Of a stretch of 25,886 bases of DNA, positions 7,548-16,405 are shown piece after piece; position 1 is the stretch's first letter, and every line of letters begins with the position of its first letter. The stretch lies in IMG/VR virus record IMGVR_UViG_3300037574_000173, positions 1-25,886 of that record. One strand, written 5' to 3'. This DNA comes from a virus. The notes beneath the pieces were generated by a model that did not search any database, was not told where the DNA came from, and saw nothing but the letters and a program-made list of their open reading frames with translations. The position numbers were made by a program, and so were the translations under genes.

Positions 7548-9820
7548 TGGCTAATAATAATTCAGAAGCTATTACGTTTATTAAATTTGCTGCTGGAGAG
7601 TCCGACGACCCCTTGGGGTTATCTTATTCATACAGCTCTATAGACCTTAGCTCTAGTTTTATTGATGAGGATCAATTAGAGATCATAAGAGTTTTTGATA
7701 TAAGTACTGTACCAGAGTTAGTCACTAATGCTCCTACGGGTAAGGAGTTAGAAGGGATATATTCCTTACCTTATGTAGCTATATCAGGAAGTTCGATGTA
7801 TACGGTAGATGCTTCGACACAAGAAATTACATTTAGCACCTCTGCTTCCGACTTTATATGGACAGCGGCTGTTAACGGACGGGGAGGGGACATCGCTCTA
7901 CCTGTGTTTGATTACATTACTGATGTAGTGATAATTAGAAGAAAGACTTTTTCGTACTCACCTAATACAGTGTGGGTAGATGGCTCTAAAATTACCGCTG
8001 CGGGTTTGAACGCAAGAACTTCACAACTAATGCAGCTTACGCAGGAGATGAGGTCTATTCTCTTGAATCCTGAGTTATTCGATTATGCTTTAGGTGCGGC
8101 GGAGGGTGTATGTCCATTAGATGCTAACGGAGTTGTCCCTCTAAAACATATTAGCGAACAGCTAGGTGGTGGTGGTATCTTGGCAGTGGATTTATCTACT
8201 AGAGACTTGACAGAGTTGAAAGATGTTGATATAACTTACCCTATAACCGACGGAGATGTTATATCTTGGGATAACGCTTCGCAAAACTGGATCAATATCA
8301 AGCCTCTCTCTAAAACTGTAGATACCAGTGGGGCAGATAATCATTCGGTACTCATATGGGAAGACTCGACTAGTACATGGCAGCTTAAAACTTTTGAAAT
8401 GGAAGATTTGACAGATGTTAACGTAAACAATGCAAGTTTAGTACATGGTCAGTTATTAATGTACGATGACCCTGCCGTAAAATGGCAGCCCACTGATCTT
8501 GTGTATTATACAGGTGAAATTGACGGGGTTAGCTATACAAATGAACTCACCCCAGCCCATGTACTCACATGGAACACTACTACGAATAAATGGGAAGCTA
8601 GGGTAAGACCTGATGTTACTTACGAGGTGTTTAATCTTAATGACACTTCTCTGTTTGATCTCATGGACGTAAACCCTAGACTTGAGGGACAAGATCCTTA
8701 CGAGGGGGTAGTAGAGGGAGATATCCTCTCCTTTTTCTACTGGGATGGTGTCAGCCCTCAAGGAGGGTGGAGAGCTCAGAGTATAGACACGTGGGACTGG
8801 AATAATTGTTGGAACGGTGACGATGAGATATTAGATCCGTCTCATATTGGTTACACAGGCGGTTATCAGGGACCTATAATGTGGCGATGGCATGATTCTG
8901 GGTGGACACTTTACTGGCAGGAGGGACTTGCTCAGAAAGACCATTATCAGTTACCAGACGGGTCTGAAGGACCTTACAGAGGCTCCTTTAAAACAGGTCC
9001 TATGTTCGCTCCGTTTAACTTAGAAGCCGTGGGTTCAAAAGACATTGTTAATTGGGCACAGGCTGGCACTGTTGACGGAGTTGACTTACCTGGTCGATGG
9101 ACAGTACAGCCCTTGAACATGAATCACTTGTCTGATGTTGATGCACGGGTGTTTCCAATAGATCCAGACGGAAATCCTATATATAACGAGGGTTCTGAGT
9201 ACCCTGACACGGGGTCTTATTTAGTATGGGATCCCCAAAGAGAGAAATGGAGGGTAGAAGACCCCCCTGAAGGAGGAACGTTTGGAGACGCTCCTGTATA
9301 CCACACAGCTAGTTTTAAATTCAGAATTAGGGACGAGACCGGAGGGGATAATGTACTATGGTCACCTTCTAATCACTTTGCAGGATGTTGGATGGAGATG
9401 TGGACTAATCCTTTTACTAGTATAACTATAGAAAGCTGGTCACTGTTCGCTAACGCTAATTGTAGGTGCAGATGCAGGGTGTATAAAACAACACTTGCAC
9501 ATTTTGGTAATATCTACAATGAAGAGGATAAACCTGGCGGTTTAACAGCATGGGACAATGTAACTTATAATGACCTTGACAATAGTCAAAACCATAAATC
9601 ACATTATGTCCTGGGATTTGGTCAAGGCGGTGGGTCTCAGCCAGGTTACGGTAAGAAAAAAATAAGCTATAGTTTTCCCGACGGGAATTATTACTTCGAG
9701 AAAGAGACCTTCGTTAAAGATGATATGATTGTAGTAGAATTAGAGAATTTTATACGAGCAAACGGCAATCCAACAAATCAATTACACCTAGAACTTAGAT
9801 TCAAGATAAACATACTATGA
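7547..9820 (+). CDS. Tail fibre / adhesin 1, T7 gp17-type N-terminal anchor
   Basis: This is probably a trimeric fibre that attaches to the tail and contacts the host surface. Residues 1 to about 215 resemble the T7 gp17 tail-attachment domain: a beta-rich part, then VIIRRKT, a short V-W-x-D-G element, and a long helix beginning ITAAGLNARTSQLMQLTQEM. Residues about 223-574 contain roughly seven copies of a degenerate module of the form L-x-D-V...G-x-L-x-W-D...W, also known from other phage tail fibres. Residues about 590-757 form a distinct C-terminal domain, probably receptor-binding, with a CRCRCR motif near 640. The N-terminal part is clearly paralogous to the next gene. No chaperone or peptidase signature was seen at the C-terminus. 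The start is coupled to the gp12 stop. Confidence 0.82.
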   Translation: MANNNSEAITFIKFAAGESDDPLGLSYSYSSIDLSSSFIDEDQLEIIRVFDISTVPELVTNAPTGKELEGIYSLPYVAISGSSMYTVDASTQEITFSTSASDFIWTAAVNGRGGDIALPVFDYITDVVIIRRKTFSYSPNTVWVDGSKITAAGLNARTSQLMQLTQEMRSILLNPELFDYALGAAEGVCPLDANGVVPLKHISEQLGGGGILAVDLSTRDLTELKDVDITYPITDGDVISWDNASQNWINIKPLSKTVDTSGADNHSVLIWEDSTSTWQLKTFEMEDLTDVNVNNASLVHGQLLMYDDPAVKWQPTDLVYYTGEIDGVSYTNELTPAHVLTWNTTTNKWEARVRPDVTYEVFNLNDTSLFDLMDVNPRLEGQDPYEGVVEGDILSFFYWDGVSPQGGWRAQSIDTWDWNNCWNGDDEILDPSHIGYTGGYQGPIMWRWHDSGWTLYWQEGLAQKDHYQLPDGSEGPYRGSFKTGPMFAPFNLEAVGSKDIVNWAQAGTVDGVDLPGRWTVQPLNMNHLSDVDARVFPIDPDGNPIYNEGSEYPDTGSYLVWDPQREKWRVEDPPEGGTFGDAPVYHTASFKFRIRDETGGDNVLWSPSNHFAGCWMEMWTNPFTSITIESWSLFANANCRCRCRVYKTTLAHFGNIYNEEDKPGGLTAWDNVTYNDLDNSQNHKSHYVLGFGQGGGSQPGYGKKKISYSFPDGNYYFEKETFVKDDMIVVELENFIRANGNPTNQLHLELRFKINIL

Positions 9821-12696
9821 TTTCTAATAGAGATGTTATTATTTACGACCCCGGAGATCTTACAGATGTCTTTGGTTTCCTAGAGTACGGTAATATAGCT
9901 TTAGAAGACATAGACACAGACGAAAATCAGCTAGAAGTGGTCAGGAAATTTGATATTACTGCTCTGGAGGCTACATTAGTAGGACTAGGAGAACCTGTTC
10001 TAACAGGAGCAGAAAAAAGAACTCTGTTTACCTTGCCGAACGAAGATACTTCGGGCAGTTCAATGTATATTGTAGATTCACGACAGAAAACTATAGTTTT
10101 CTCTAAAGATACCGAAGATTATTGGTGGCAAGGGTTCGGTGTTCATCACTCACGTACATATAACTTGACGCTTCCATTGCCGACGAGTGATGATGTAATA
10201 ATAATACGACGAAAGACTCCTGTGTTAAACCCCGCTGTTGTTTGGAGAGATTATGACACCCCAACTAGCTTAAAATTCAATGCTGACTTTGAACAGATAT
10301 TAAAACTCACTAGGGAAATAAGGATAGAGGAGGAGGAGGACGGCTACTTTCGTTTCCATAGAGGTGCTAGAGAAGGTTATGCCCCCTTAGATGAAGATTA
10401 CTTAGTGCCTGATAATAAGTTTCCGTCTGGGATAGGACCGACAGGGGTACCTTTATCTAATAATTTAGAAGGAACACGTGTAGAAACCTTTTCTGACGTA
10501 CTGGATATACTTCCGGTAGAGGGTTATGATTTTGCATACTTAGCACAATATGACAAATGGGTACCTAGCTATCCTTTTGAGAGTATTGACAAGTTCGATG
10601 GTGGCATTCTGAGATTGGTCTGGTATGCTAGTGGATGGACTGGTGTAGGGTACAAGATTAACTACCTTGGCGAAGTCTTAGCCAAGAGAGATAGGACAGG
10701 GGACGGAGCTATGTACCAACCAGAGACAGGTGAAATACTCCAGTGGTATGATGTAGCTAGTCAGGACTCTCCTCACTCTGAAGCAGATCAGTGGGGATTA
10801 AGCGGAATTACTGTGGTTAATAACGAACCGTTAGAACCCGGTGACCGATGGAACTTAATGTGGAGTACAATTAGTAACAGGTGGTTAGCAAGCTCTATTA
10901 TTATAGACGAGATGCCTGTATATATATGGGAAGATGAGGAACATCTTTTAACAGCCATTGGAGATGTAGAGGATAATTATATTGATCCTCTAGGAAGGAT
11001 AGTAGATCAACCAGGGAATGCAGATGTAGTCATGTGGGATAGCACGGCAGAAAAGTGGAGGAGTAAACCTGGTAGTTCCTGGACTGGAAGAAGCAACTAC
11101 AGGGGAAGTGCTACGATTACAGATCCCACTGATCCGGGATATACAGCAGGATATACTGGGGATGACTTATGGCAGTTCTACAAAAACGGATTTGTTATGT
11201 ACTGGCACAAAGAATTATTTCCTAATAGTCCTTATGAAGACCCGCAAGATCCTCTGGAATGTGGTGCTTATACGGCAGGTCTTCCTTTGTGTTGGGATCC
11301 TCAGATTGTAACAGATCAGGGTAATGTAGGTGCACACGTAGAACTGAATGGTGGGTACTGGTATACATTTACCATGCTTTATGATCAAGACGGGGAGACT
11401 CACGAGGTTACAGAAGACCTTGAGAGGCAGTATAACCCCGTACCAATTCTAAGATATATAGACGGTGTCCTCCGGTTAGAGAAAATGTACTTAAAAAACA
11501 TGGGTAAGGTGGGCGACCCTGTAAATGGTTACTGGGGTGATAAAGGATTAGTACCTGTAGACGGGGCATGGTTAGAATTTAAAAACCCAGATAATAATAA
11601 CCAAGGTTATTGGGCACCTAACAGATACACTACAGATACAATGCCTACTAATCAAAATGTTACAACATACTCTATGAATATAACCCTCGATACAGAGTAC
11701 CATAGAGCCTCCAATGTTACGGAGGGGCTTAACTTGTGGGATACGCTGAGTACTAACACCACGGGATCAAATGTTGGGGTATATAAGAATATAGCCTCTT
11801 GTGCCCAAATAGATCTAGAGTCATATTCTCCTGGTCAAACATCTGCATCATACTTAGGTGGAGAAATGTGTGTCAATTCAGATTGCCGTATAACTCATTA
11901 CGCCTTTAGGGATATGTCAGAGATATTGAGATCTATGGATCGAGGTCCTAACCCGTACCCAGACCCTAAGAGCAATAGAATAGCTGACCATCAGAATACA
12001 GGGTATGGTAACACACCTACTTACTTTGGTGGTCTCTTTAAGTTAGTTAACCCCAATCCTGGGTACGCCAACTACCAGCCCTATTCACCACGAGTAGGAT
12101 GGATTCCTTCTGCACAATCAAGTGTTGGTCTACGACCAACGGGTGACATACACCATGGCTATTGTGAAGACGGACCGCCAGGGTACTCCGATGATAACCA
12201 ACCTGGTAATTCTAGTTACTGGGAACGGCGATTGATATACGCCTTTGAGAAGTTTAGAATATATAAGGTAGAAAGTGGGGATATTACAGCAAATGTGTTA
12301 CCAGAAGAAGAAATTGGACATGAAGATTACGATGTCAATGACGGACCAACTCAGACAGCTCCTATTTTGCATACCATAACAACCGTAGGATCGGTAGGCA
12401 CAAGCTTATCCTTGGCAGATGGCTATACAGGCACCTGGAAATCCTTACCTAACAACGCAAATACAAACCTTTTGAAAGGGGACAGGATAAGGGTAAGGGC
12501 GTGGATGCCTACTAACTATGAGAATGCGGGACCGCTTGACATACCTCACGATGACGATGCATGGGATCACAACCCTAGATACGGGGCATGGCAGGACCCA
12601 ATCCCAGCACAATCACTCGCTGAGATGGTAACAGTGCACTCAATAGCAATGGCAAATATATTATTTAAAGTAGAAAACACAGAGGATGGATATTAA
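9817..12696 (+). CDS. Tail fibre / adhesin 2, paralogue of the preceding gene
   Basis: This 959-aa fibre shares its first ~170 residues with fibre 1. Matching elements in the same order are DENQLEVVRKFDIT, SGSSMYIVD, a DDVIIIRRKT strand, and the helix after the V-W-x-D element. Residues about 221-423 hold several W-D...W modules. A second matched block, YTAGYTG...MYWHKEL at 442-467, aligns with fibre 1 residues 436-461. The distal ~490 residues are different, rich in Asn, Tyr, Pro and Gly, and likely set a different receptor specificity or form a branch or auxiliary subunit. The start overlaps the previous stop (ATGA). I see no ribosome site in the 30 bases before it, so translation probably depends on ribosomes finishing fibre 1. 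That would tie the amounts of the two proteins together. Confidence 0.8.
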   Translation: MISNRDVIIYDPGDLTDVFGFLEYGNIALEDIDTDENQLEVVRKFDITALEATLVGLGEPVLTGAEKRTLFTLPNEDTSGSSMYIVDSRQKTIVFSKDTEDYWWQGFGVHHSRTYNLTLPLPTSDDVIIIRRKTPVLNPAVVWRDYDTPTSLKFNADFEQILKLTREIRIEEEEDGYFRFHRGAREGYAPLDEDYLVPDNKFPSGIGPTGVPLSNNLEGTRVETFSDVLDILPVEGYDFAYLAQYDKWVPSYPFESIDKFDGGILRLVWYASGWTGVGYKINYLGEVLAKRDRTGDGAMYQPETGEILQWYDVASQDSPHSEADQWGLSGITVVNNEPLEPGDRWNLMWSTISNRWLASSIIIDEMPVYIWEDEEHLLTAIGDVEDNYIDPLGRIVDQPGNADVVMWDSTAEKWRSKPGSSWTGRSNYRGSATITDPTDPGYTAGYTGDDLWQFYKNGFVMYWHKELFPNSPYEDPQDPLECGAYTAGLPLCWDPQIVTDQGNVGAHVELNGGYWYTFTMLYDQDGETHEVTEDLERQYNPVPILRYIDGVLRLEKMYLKNMGKVGDPVNGYWGDKGLVPVDGAWLEFKNPDNNNQGYWAPNRYTTDTMPTNQNVTTYSMNITLDTEYHRASNVTEGLNLWDTLSTNTTGSNVGVYKNIASCAQIDLESYSPGQTSASYLGGEMCVNSDCRITHYAFRDMSEILRSMDRGPNPYPDPKSNRIADHQNTGYGNTPTYFGGLFKLVNPNPGYANYQPYSPRVGWIPSAQSSVGLRPTGDIHHGYCEDGPPGYSDDNQPGNSSYWERRLIYAFEKFRIYKVESGDITANVLPEEEIGHEDYDVNDGPTQTAPILHTITTVGSVGTSLSLADGYTGTWKSLPNNANTNLLKGDRIRVRAWMPTNYENAGPLDIPHDDDAWDHNPRYGAWQDPIPAQSLAEMVTVHSIAMANILFKVENTEDGY

Positions 12697-12914
12697 TGGA
12701 ACACGATAAACAAAAGTTATTACAGCAGTTACTTATTGACTGTATGTTAGAAGATTTAAAAGACCCCGATAAGTGTACACCTGGTTTATATCAGGTAGTA
12801 CGGGGTGTACTAAACGATAGTAAACAGGATATAGATGATATACCTAGAGAAACATTATCATTCCTTGAGGAGAGGCTCAGCAATGCTGTGCCATTTAAGA
12901 GGGAATCTGCATGA
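12696..12914 (+). CDS. Small terminase subunit (T7 gp18-like)
   Basis: This is the DNA-recognition/regulatory partner of the packaging motor. The 72-aa helical, acidic product is in the size class of T7 gp18 (89 aa). It shows a similar pattern: an N-terminal helix with D-x-M-L-E-D-L, then a TPGLYQVVRGVLNDSKQDID segment resembling the gp18 core. Its position directly before, and overlapping, the large terminase (ATGA at 12911-12914) is the strongest support. AGAGGA at 12681-12686 serves as ribosome site. The assignment rests on context plus a weak sequence match. Confidence 0.78.
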   Translation: MEHDKQKLLQQLLIDCMLEDLKDPDKCTPGLYQVVRGVLNDSKQDIDDIPRETLSFLEERLSNAVPFKRESA

Positions 12915-14596
12915 ACATACCACAGGAAATGTTAGACGATTTTAGAAATCACCTATGGGCTTGCTTCAAGTACCTAGGACTAGGAGACCCTACAGCAGCA
13001 CAGTATGCTATGGCAGATGCTCTACAGAACGGTGCTAAGGATATGCAGCTACAAGCAGGAAGAGGCTTCGGTAAGTCTGTTATTACAGCATGCTTAGCTT
13101 CTTGGTTCTTATTACAAGACCCTAACACTACTATAATGGTTGTATCAGCGACAGGGAACAAAGCTACGGAGTTTATTTCTATGACCCGTAAGATTTTAGA
13201 TCTTGTACCGTACTGTGAATTCATGCGACCTGGTGATCATACTACAGATAATGCCTTTGCATTTGACATAGAGTGCAGGACAAAGATTGGACAGGATAAG
13301 TCTTGTTTCGCAAGGGGCATTAGCTCTCAGATCACAGGTAGTCATGCTGACTATGTTATTGGAGACGATATTGAAATCGAAGGTAACTGTGAGACAGCCA
13401 ATGCTCGTGCAAAGCTTTTAAATAAAGTCTCTGAGTTTGAGCAGATACGTAACGTAGGGGGAAGAGTTATATTCCTGGGTACTCCTCAGATTAAGGACAG
13501 TATCTATAACCAACTTGCCTCTGGATACCCTGTAACAAAGTTTCCAGCAGTGATGCCAGATAGAAACAATCTATCTGAAATAGAGAATGTAAACGAATGG
13601 GTACTGCAATTAGGTATAGAAGAGGGTGAGCCAGTACAACCTGAGCGGTTCCCTATAGATGTATTATTAGAGAGAATGGCAAAGATTGGACCAAAACTAT
13701 TTGCCTTACACTATAAACTAGATACAACCCTAGCGGACTTTGAGAAGTATCCGTTACGATTATCAGATCTATTAGTTATAGATATGCATCCTGAGATAGC
13801 ACCAGAGAAACTAGTATGGGCTAAATCTGAACCTATGAAGAGCATGCCTAGCTTTGGTATGAGCGGGGATGTTATATATAATCCTATGTGGATATCCGAT
13901 AAGTTTGTTCCTTATGTTCAAACAATAATGACAGTAGATCCCTCAGGTAGGGGTAGCGACGAGACAGCTGTGTGTGTGGCTAGCCTAATTAACGGCTATG
14001 TCTACATACACGAGCTTATAGGCTATCCTGGTGGGTATGAAGCGGGTGTTCTAAAGAAGATTGCTCAAGTAGCATTGGAGTACAATGTTAAACAAATCAG
14101 AGTTGAGTCTAACTTTGGTGATGCCATGTATTGTCAGCTTCTTATACCAGTTGTCAAGAAGTTTTCAAACTCCATTGGAGTAATAGATTTCAAGGTAATG
14201 GGGAGAAAAGAAACACGTATACTAGCTGCGTTAGAGCCTGTGATGGCTCAGCATAGGCTGGTATTTAGTAAAAAAGCTATATCTCAAGAGGAGACTCAGA
14301 AGCAAATAACAAGGCTGCACGATGCACGTGGTGCTTTAAGGCACGATGATAGGGTGGATGTCCTTGCCTCGGCTATAGCTTATTGGGAAGATTCTCTTGC
14401 TTTAGATGTGGATAGGATCATAGCAAAAAACGAGGGTAAGGCAAGGAATGAGGTGATCAAGGATTGGGTTAATGATGATAGACGATTAGGGTTATTCAGT
14501 TCTCGATTACAGGATACCTTAACTAAAAATTCTAGAAGGCAGCAACCTGTCTCGAAATGGACAGGAACAAGATTTTATAAAGGAGGTCGCTTATGA
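12911..14596 (+). CDS. Large terminase subunit, packaging ATPase/nuclease (T7 gp19-like)
   Basis: This is the motor that translocates concatemeric DNA into the prohead and cuts it. The 561-aa length is close to T7 gp19 (586 aa). The ATPase half has a Walker A GRGFGKS at residues 50-56, then a hydrophobic strand IMVVSATG, and Walker B VIGDD at 149-153 followed by the catalytic acidic pair region D-I-E. The RNase H-like nuclease half has its three metal-binding positions: D343 in MTVDPSGRGSDETAV, E399 in IRVESNFGDAMY, and D479/D483 in LRHDDRVDVLASA, the typical T7-type C-terminal motif. AGAGGG at 12898-12903 is the ribosome site. All key residues are present, so the protein should be active. 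Confidence 0.96.
   Translation: MNIPQEMLDDFRNHLWACFKYLGLGDPTAAQYAMADALQNGAKDMQLQAGRGFGKSVITACLASWFLLQDPNTTIMVVSATGNKATEFISMTRKILDLVPYCEFMRPGDHTTDNAFAFDIECRTKIGQDKSCFARGISSQITGSHADYVIGDDIEIEGNCETANARAKLLNKVSEFEQIRNVGGRVIFLGTPQIKDSIYNQLASGYPVTKFPAVMPDRNNLSEIENVNEWVLQLGIEEGEPVQPERFPIDVLLERMAKIGPKLFALHYKLDTTLADFEKYPLRLSDLLVIDMHPEIAPEKLVWAKSEPMKSMPSFGMSGDVIYNPMWISDKFVPYVQTIMTVDPSGRGSDETAVCVASLINGYVYIHELIGYPGGYEAGVLKKIAQVALEYNVKQIRVESNFGDAMYCQLLIPVVKKFSNSIGVIDFKVMGRKETRILAALEPVMAQHRLVFSKKAISQEETQKQITRLHDARGALRHDDRVDVLASAIAYWEDSLALDVDRIIAKNEGKARNEVIKDWVNDDRRLGLFSSRLQDTLTKNSRRQQPVSKWTGTRFYKGGRL
14579..14587 (+). promoter_or_regulatory. Near-perfect ribosome binding site for the gp14-like gene, inside the terminase 3' end
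   Basis: AAAGGAGGT, 5 bases before the ATG at 14593, is complementary to the 16S 3' end. It is also read as the last codons of the large terminase (K-G-G-R-L). This suggests strong independent initiation for the internal virion protein block. Confidence 0.8.
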
Positions 14597-15357
14597 GTTA
14601 TATGTGGCTAGGACAGATGGGGATGGGACTGCTTTCTGGGTACTTGGGTTCTAAAGCAGCAGGTAATGAAGCTATGATGGCTGCTTGGGAGAAGAAGTCT
14701 CAGATTGCATGGGGTAATCACCGAGCGACTATGGATTTACTATCCAAGAATAGGAATATAAACAGTCAGGCTGTAGCTCAAGAGGAAGCAGCAACTGAAA
14801 TACGTAAAGAAGCCTTCGGTACTGAAGCTGAACAGAAGATCTATCTTCGATATCGTTACGATAATATGGATGGTAAGTTCTCAACGCAACACAAGTCGTC
14901 TACGGACATGCTTCAGATGTCTCTCACGAATAGGAACATAAACGGTCAAACTAAATACGCTCTGGACAGGGCAGTACGTGAGACAACTATGAATATAATG
15001 GTGGATTCAGGTATCAACAGACTAAATGACGAGAGAGATATCGAGAGAACTAGAGAAGCCAAGTTAAACAGTATACAGAGTAGCTACGTACAGCATGAGA
15101 AGTATATCTCAACACCAGGAGAACACATAGATCCTGCCGCTATGGGGAAAGCTGCAGAAAAAGTGGCGATGCAGGGAGCTGTGTTAAACACTGGTATACA
15201 AGCTGTAGGAAACTTTAGGTCAGAGGGTTTGCAAAACGAGCAGAGTGCTTGGCTAGAAACTCAGAAGTTAGACCTAGAGAAACGGACAAGTGAGTTCGGG
15301 GTCGAAACAAAATCCATGTGGGATGAGTTCTTCGCAAGAATGAATTGGGGGATGTAA
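14593..15357 (+). CDS. Internal virion protein (T7 gp14-like)
   Basis: This is probably the smallest of the ejected core proteins, which in T7 inserts in the outer membrane at the start of DNA ejection. The 254-aa protein (T7 gp14: 196 aa) opens with a Met/Gly-rich hydrophobic segment (LGQMGMGLLSGYLGSKAAG), followed by a long, almost uninterrupted helical region. That region has the family's layout: a helix with N-x-N-I-N-x-Q, a second NRNINGQ repeat-like element about 44 residues on, charged helices, and a late EKVAMQGAVLNTG segment. It starts 4 bases inside the terminase gene and leads the run of internal proteins. The assignment comes from pattern and context and is fairly confident. Confidence 0.8.
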   Translation: MSYMWLGQMGMGLLSGYLGSKAAGNEAMMAAWEKKSQIAWGNHRATMDLLSKNRNINSQAVAQEEAATEIRKEAFGTEAEQKIYLRYRYDNMDGKFSTQHKSSTDMLQMSLTNRNINGQTKYALDRAVRETTMNIMVDSGINRLNDERDIERTREAKLNSIQSSYVQHEKYISTPGEHIDPAAMGKAAEKVAMQGAVLNTGIQAVGNFRSEGLQNEQSAWLETQKLDLEKRTSEFGVETKSMWDEFFARMNWGM

Positions 15358-15361
15358 ACCT

Positions 15362-16405
15362 ATGAGAAACGACGACAAAGCCATAGCTGCATTAAACAAT
15401 ATAGCACAGAAGAAAAAGACACCTGTTGCGGATACCAGAAGAGACCCTGAAGAGTTAGCTGGAGACGTAGCTGTCAATACAAAGAATCGTTGGATGCAGG
15501 ATACTCAGGGTATGGAGCCAGCAAAAAGATCCGCACGATATAAGACAGAGGTTTTAGATAAGGTTCTAATTACTGATAGCAATAATGAAGAGCTACATGA
15601 CGAGTGGTTTGGTCTACACCCAATGGGTTATAACGCAGGAAGGACTGCTTACGAAAAGGAAACCATGGACACTGTCCAATCTTGGGCAGACAAGAACAAG
15701 ATAGCCTTAGAAACTGGCATACGAAATAACTTCACCCGTTTTTACAAACCATTATTCCCAGAGATTGATAGGATTTTCAAAAGAAACTCTGTCGAGTTAA
15801 TGGCTCAACAGCGAGACTGGACAGGGATCACTAGAGTGTTGAGTGTAGAGCCTATGATGGAAAACGTAGATTATAACAACTTGAATACCAACGGTTCCCT
15901 TAAAGGGAATGCTCGGGTGATACTAAAGATGAAACAAAACGGGGTTGAAGAGGGACATGAGGTAGATAGTGACGGTGTGATAGTGTACCCTACACCAGAA
16001 GGCTTTAGACCTGCATGGGACTTACCAGAAGAATTGGATTTAATAACAGCGTTATATGACGAGATACATACCTTACCTCTTATTGAAAAAAAACTTAAAC
16101 CTTACTATGATTCCTCTATAGGGAAACGACAAGATGAACACAAGGTATTATTAAAAAATTTATATGATAACAGACACAGGTTACCAGAAGATAGTAAGGA
16201 TAACGCTGTAATAGACTATGCTTTATCTACAGATAATCCGAATGCTGTGCTATGGGAGGCTATCTATGCAGATACTTTAAGTCAGATAGATAGAGCTTTA
16301 AATTTCAAGGATGTAACGAGACTCTGGATGAGCTCTCAAAGAAAATTAAACGACAGGTTGTCGGAAAGGATAAGTGGCGATGCCGAGCGAACAAGACAAA
16401 TATAA
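15362..16405 (+). CDS. Unrecognised 347-aa protein, probable internal virion protein
   Basis: I cannot name the family. The protein is soluble and charged, with no signal or membrane segment. It has a basic N-terminus (about 1-60), a W-rich region (SWADKNKIALETG near 108-122) and a helical C-terminal third rich in Lys, Asp and Leu. It lies 4 bases after the gp14-like gene and overlaps the next gene by about 26 bases. It is therefore embedded in the ejection-protein operon and is probably a virion component. It might correspond by position to the N-terminal part of a gp15-type protein, but no sequence signature supports that. The ribosome site is weak (GGGGGA about 10 bases upstream), suggesting coupling to the preceding gene. 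Confidence 0.75.
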   Translation: MRNDDKAIAALNNIAQKKKTPVADTRRDPEELAGDVAVNTKNRWMQDTQGMEPAKRSARYKTEVLDKVLITDSNNEELHDEWFGLHPMGYNAGRTAYEKETMDTVQSWADKNKIALETGIRNNFTRFYKPLFPEIDRIFKRNSVELMAQQRDWTGITRVLSVEPMMENVDYNNLNTNGSLKGNARVILKMKQNGVEEGHEVDSDGVIVYPTPEGFRPAWDLPEELDLITALYDEIHTLPLIEKKLKPYYDSSIGKRQDEHKVLLKNLYDNRHRLPEDSKDNAVIDYALSTDNPNAVLWEAIYADTLSQIDRALNFKDVTRLWMSSQRKLNDRLSERISGDAERTRQI

